DNA from: Drosophila persimilis
Lineage: Eukaryota; Arthropoda; Insecta; Diptera; Drosophilidae
Assembly: GCF_003286085.1 (NCBI RefSeq)
Contig: NW_020825336.1
Location: 806,001-870,000, forward strand
Direction of reading: 5' to 3'
Length of the DNA: 64,000 bases
Shown here: one piece after another, positions 63,458 to 64,000 of the stretch
Layout: every line of letters begins with the position of its first letter
Position numbering within the stretch: the first letter of the stretch is position 1
Made by a program: the position numbers and the translations under genes
The notes under the pieces: generated by a model
What the model was told of the DNA's origin: nothing
Databases searched by the model: none
The model's input: the letters and a program-made list of their open reading frames with translations, nothing else

Positions 63458-63849
63458 CCCCGTCTGGCCTTGTCTGGGCTCCCTCCCTCTGCGACCCTCT
63501 CTCTCACATTCTCTTGTCATGACCATCGTTCGCCAATGTCTGCTTGGCGTATACTTGATATTTTTTGGTGCGCAAAAAGGTCCCCAAAGCAATAGCTTTA
63601 AAGGACGTATGGCTGCTACTGTTGCTGCCGCCTCTTTCGCAGCTGTTGATACTGCTCTCTGCCCCTCTGTCTCTGTTGCTAGCTGTCTCTCATTCTTTTG
63701 TTTCGTTTTGTTCCGTTTTTTTTCTCCTCGTGTAGGACTCTCGGTCCCTTGGGCATAACTGCACTCGAACAGCTGTTTTCTGTTGTGCTGGCGAACGAAC
63801 AGCTGTTTGGTGGCTTGCATTTACATACACATACGCATACACACGATGC

Positions 63850-63910
63850 TGATGCAGCCGAACAACAGTTAGTTTGTAACAAGTCGAAGCTCGTTGAAAG
63901 TTATAATAAA
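63850..63910 (+). promoter_or_regulatory. Possible transcription start near the right edge
   Basis: An initiator-like ACAGTTAGT at about 63865 is followed by GTAACAAGTCGAAGCTCGTT and an A-rich leader-like sequence, about 400 bp downstream of the GA/GT cluster. This fits the 5' end of a plus-strand transcript leaving the window. No coding sequence is seen to confirm it. Confidence 0.25.
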
Positions 63911-64000
63911 ATAAAATTTAAGCAAATTGCATTCAATACTTACAAAAAACAAAGCCATTAGACGATTATATAAGCACACATGCCGACGGGCCCTGACTGT

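Larger units (their letters stand above)
58101..63800. other. Noncoding DNA upstream of bantam, second part
   Basis: No supported exon. It contains (GCG)n(ACG)n at 58178-58217, (GA)n at 58703-58725, (GGAA)n near 59126-59142, (TGC)n at about 60016-60038, AACGATC repeats at 61070-61090, a GGTGC array at 62781-62845 and several GA and GT arrays after 63280. Confidence 0.4.

Overview
The window is insect nuclear DNA, almost certainly Drosophila and most likely obscura group. Short introns with GT..AG ends interrupt clear fly orthologues (Gale, Rev1, MED30, a TAX1BP3-type PDZ protein). The bantam microRNA hairpin is present, and the noncoding DNA is full of the simple repeats typical of fly intergenic and intronic sequence. 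The species call is inference: it rests partly on a dispersed repeat at 32.6-33.0 kb that I remember from obscura-group genomes. The gene set fits the region that is cytological 61C of D. melanogaster 3L (Muller D), where bantam lies beside Gale.

Left end (1-9863). The C-terminal exon of an unidentified gene ends at 203. It is followed by a tandem duplication of a 4,019-bp unit: 1825-5843, repeated at 5844-9863 with only about ten substitutions and one indel seen by eye. Each unit carries most of a MADF-BESS putative DNA-binding gene and a complete two-exon gene for a 516-residue, lysine-rich, repeat-containing protein with a SUMO-interaction-like motif. The breakpoint cuts the MADF gene after codon 4, so the upstream MADF copy is whole and the downstream copy has lost its promoter and start codon. 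The 516-residue gene is intact twice.

Middle (9.9-32 kb) is a roughly 22-kb stretch with no coding exon I can support. It holds many short G-rich/C-rich, CAG-type and dinucleotide arrays. From 32.0 to 33.2 kb it turns AT-rich with dispersed-repeat sequence.

Gene cluster (33.2-41.4 kb). Rev1 (translesion polymerase, minus) and MED30 (Mediator, plus) are divergent, with start codons 186 bp apart. They are followed by a small PDZ gene (plus) and Gale (UDP-galactose 4-epimerase, minus). All four have complete gene models with expected protein lengths.

Insertion zone (42.1-44.1 kb). A second, inverted copy of a dispersed repeat that is also found inside the 4-kb duplication lies directly beside a decayed chimeric fragment. 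That fragment joins part of arrow (LRP5/6) to part of a FAM21/WASHC2-like gene. It retains introns, and has frameshifts, a stop and an internal deletion.

Right part (44-64 kb) is the bantam locus. The bantam hairpin sits on the minus strand at 50186-50266 in about 20 kb of DNA without protein-coding genes, presumably its primary transcript and regulatory DNA. The far right end has GAGA and GT arrays and a possible start site.
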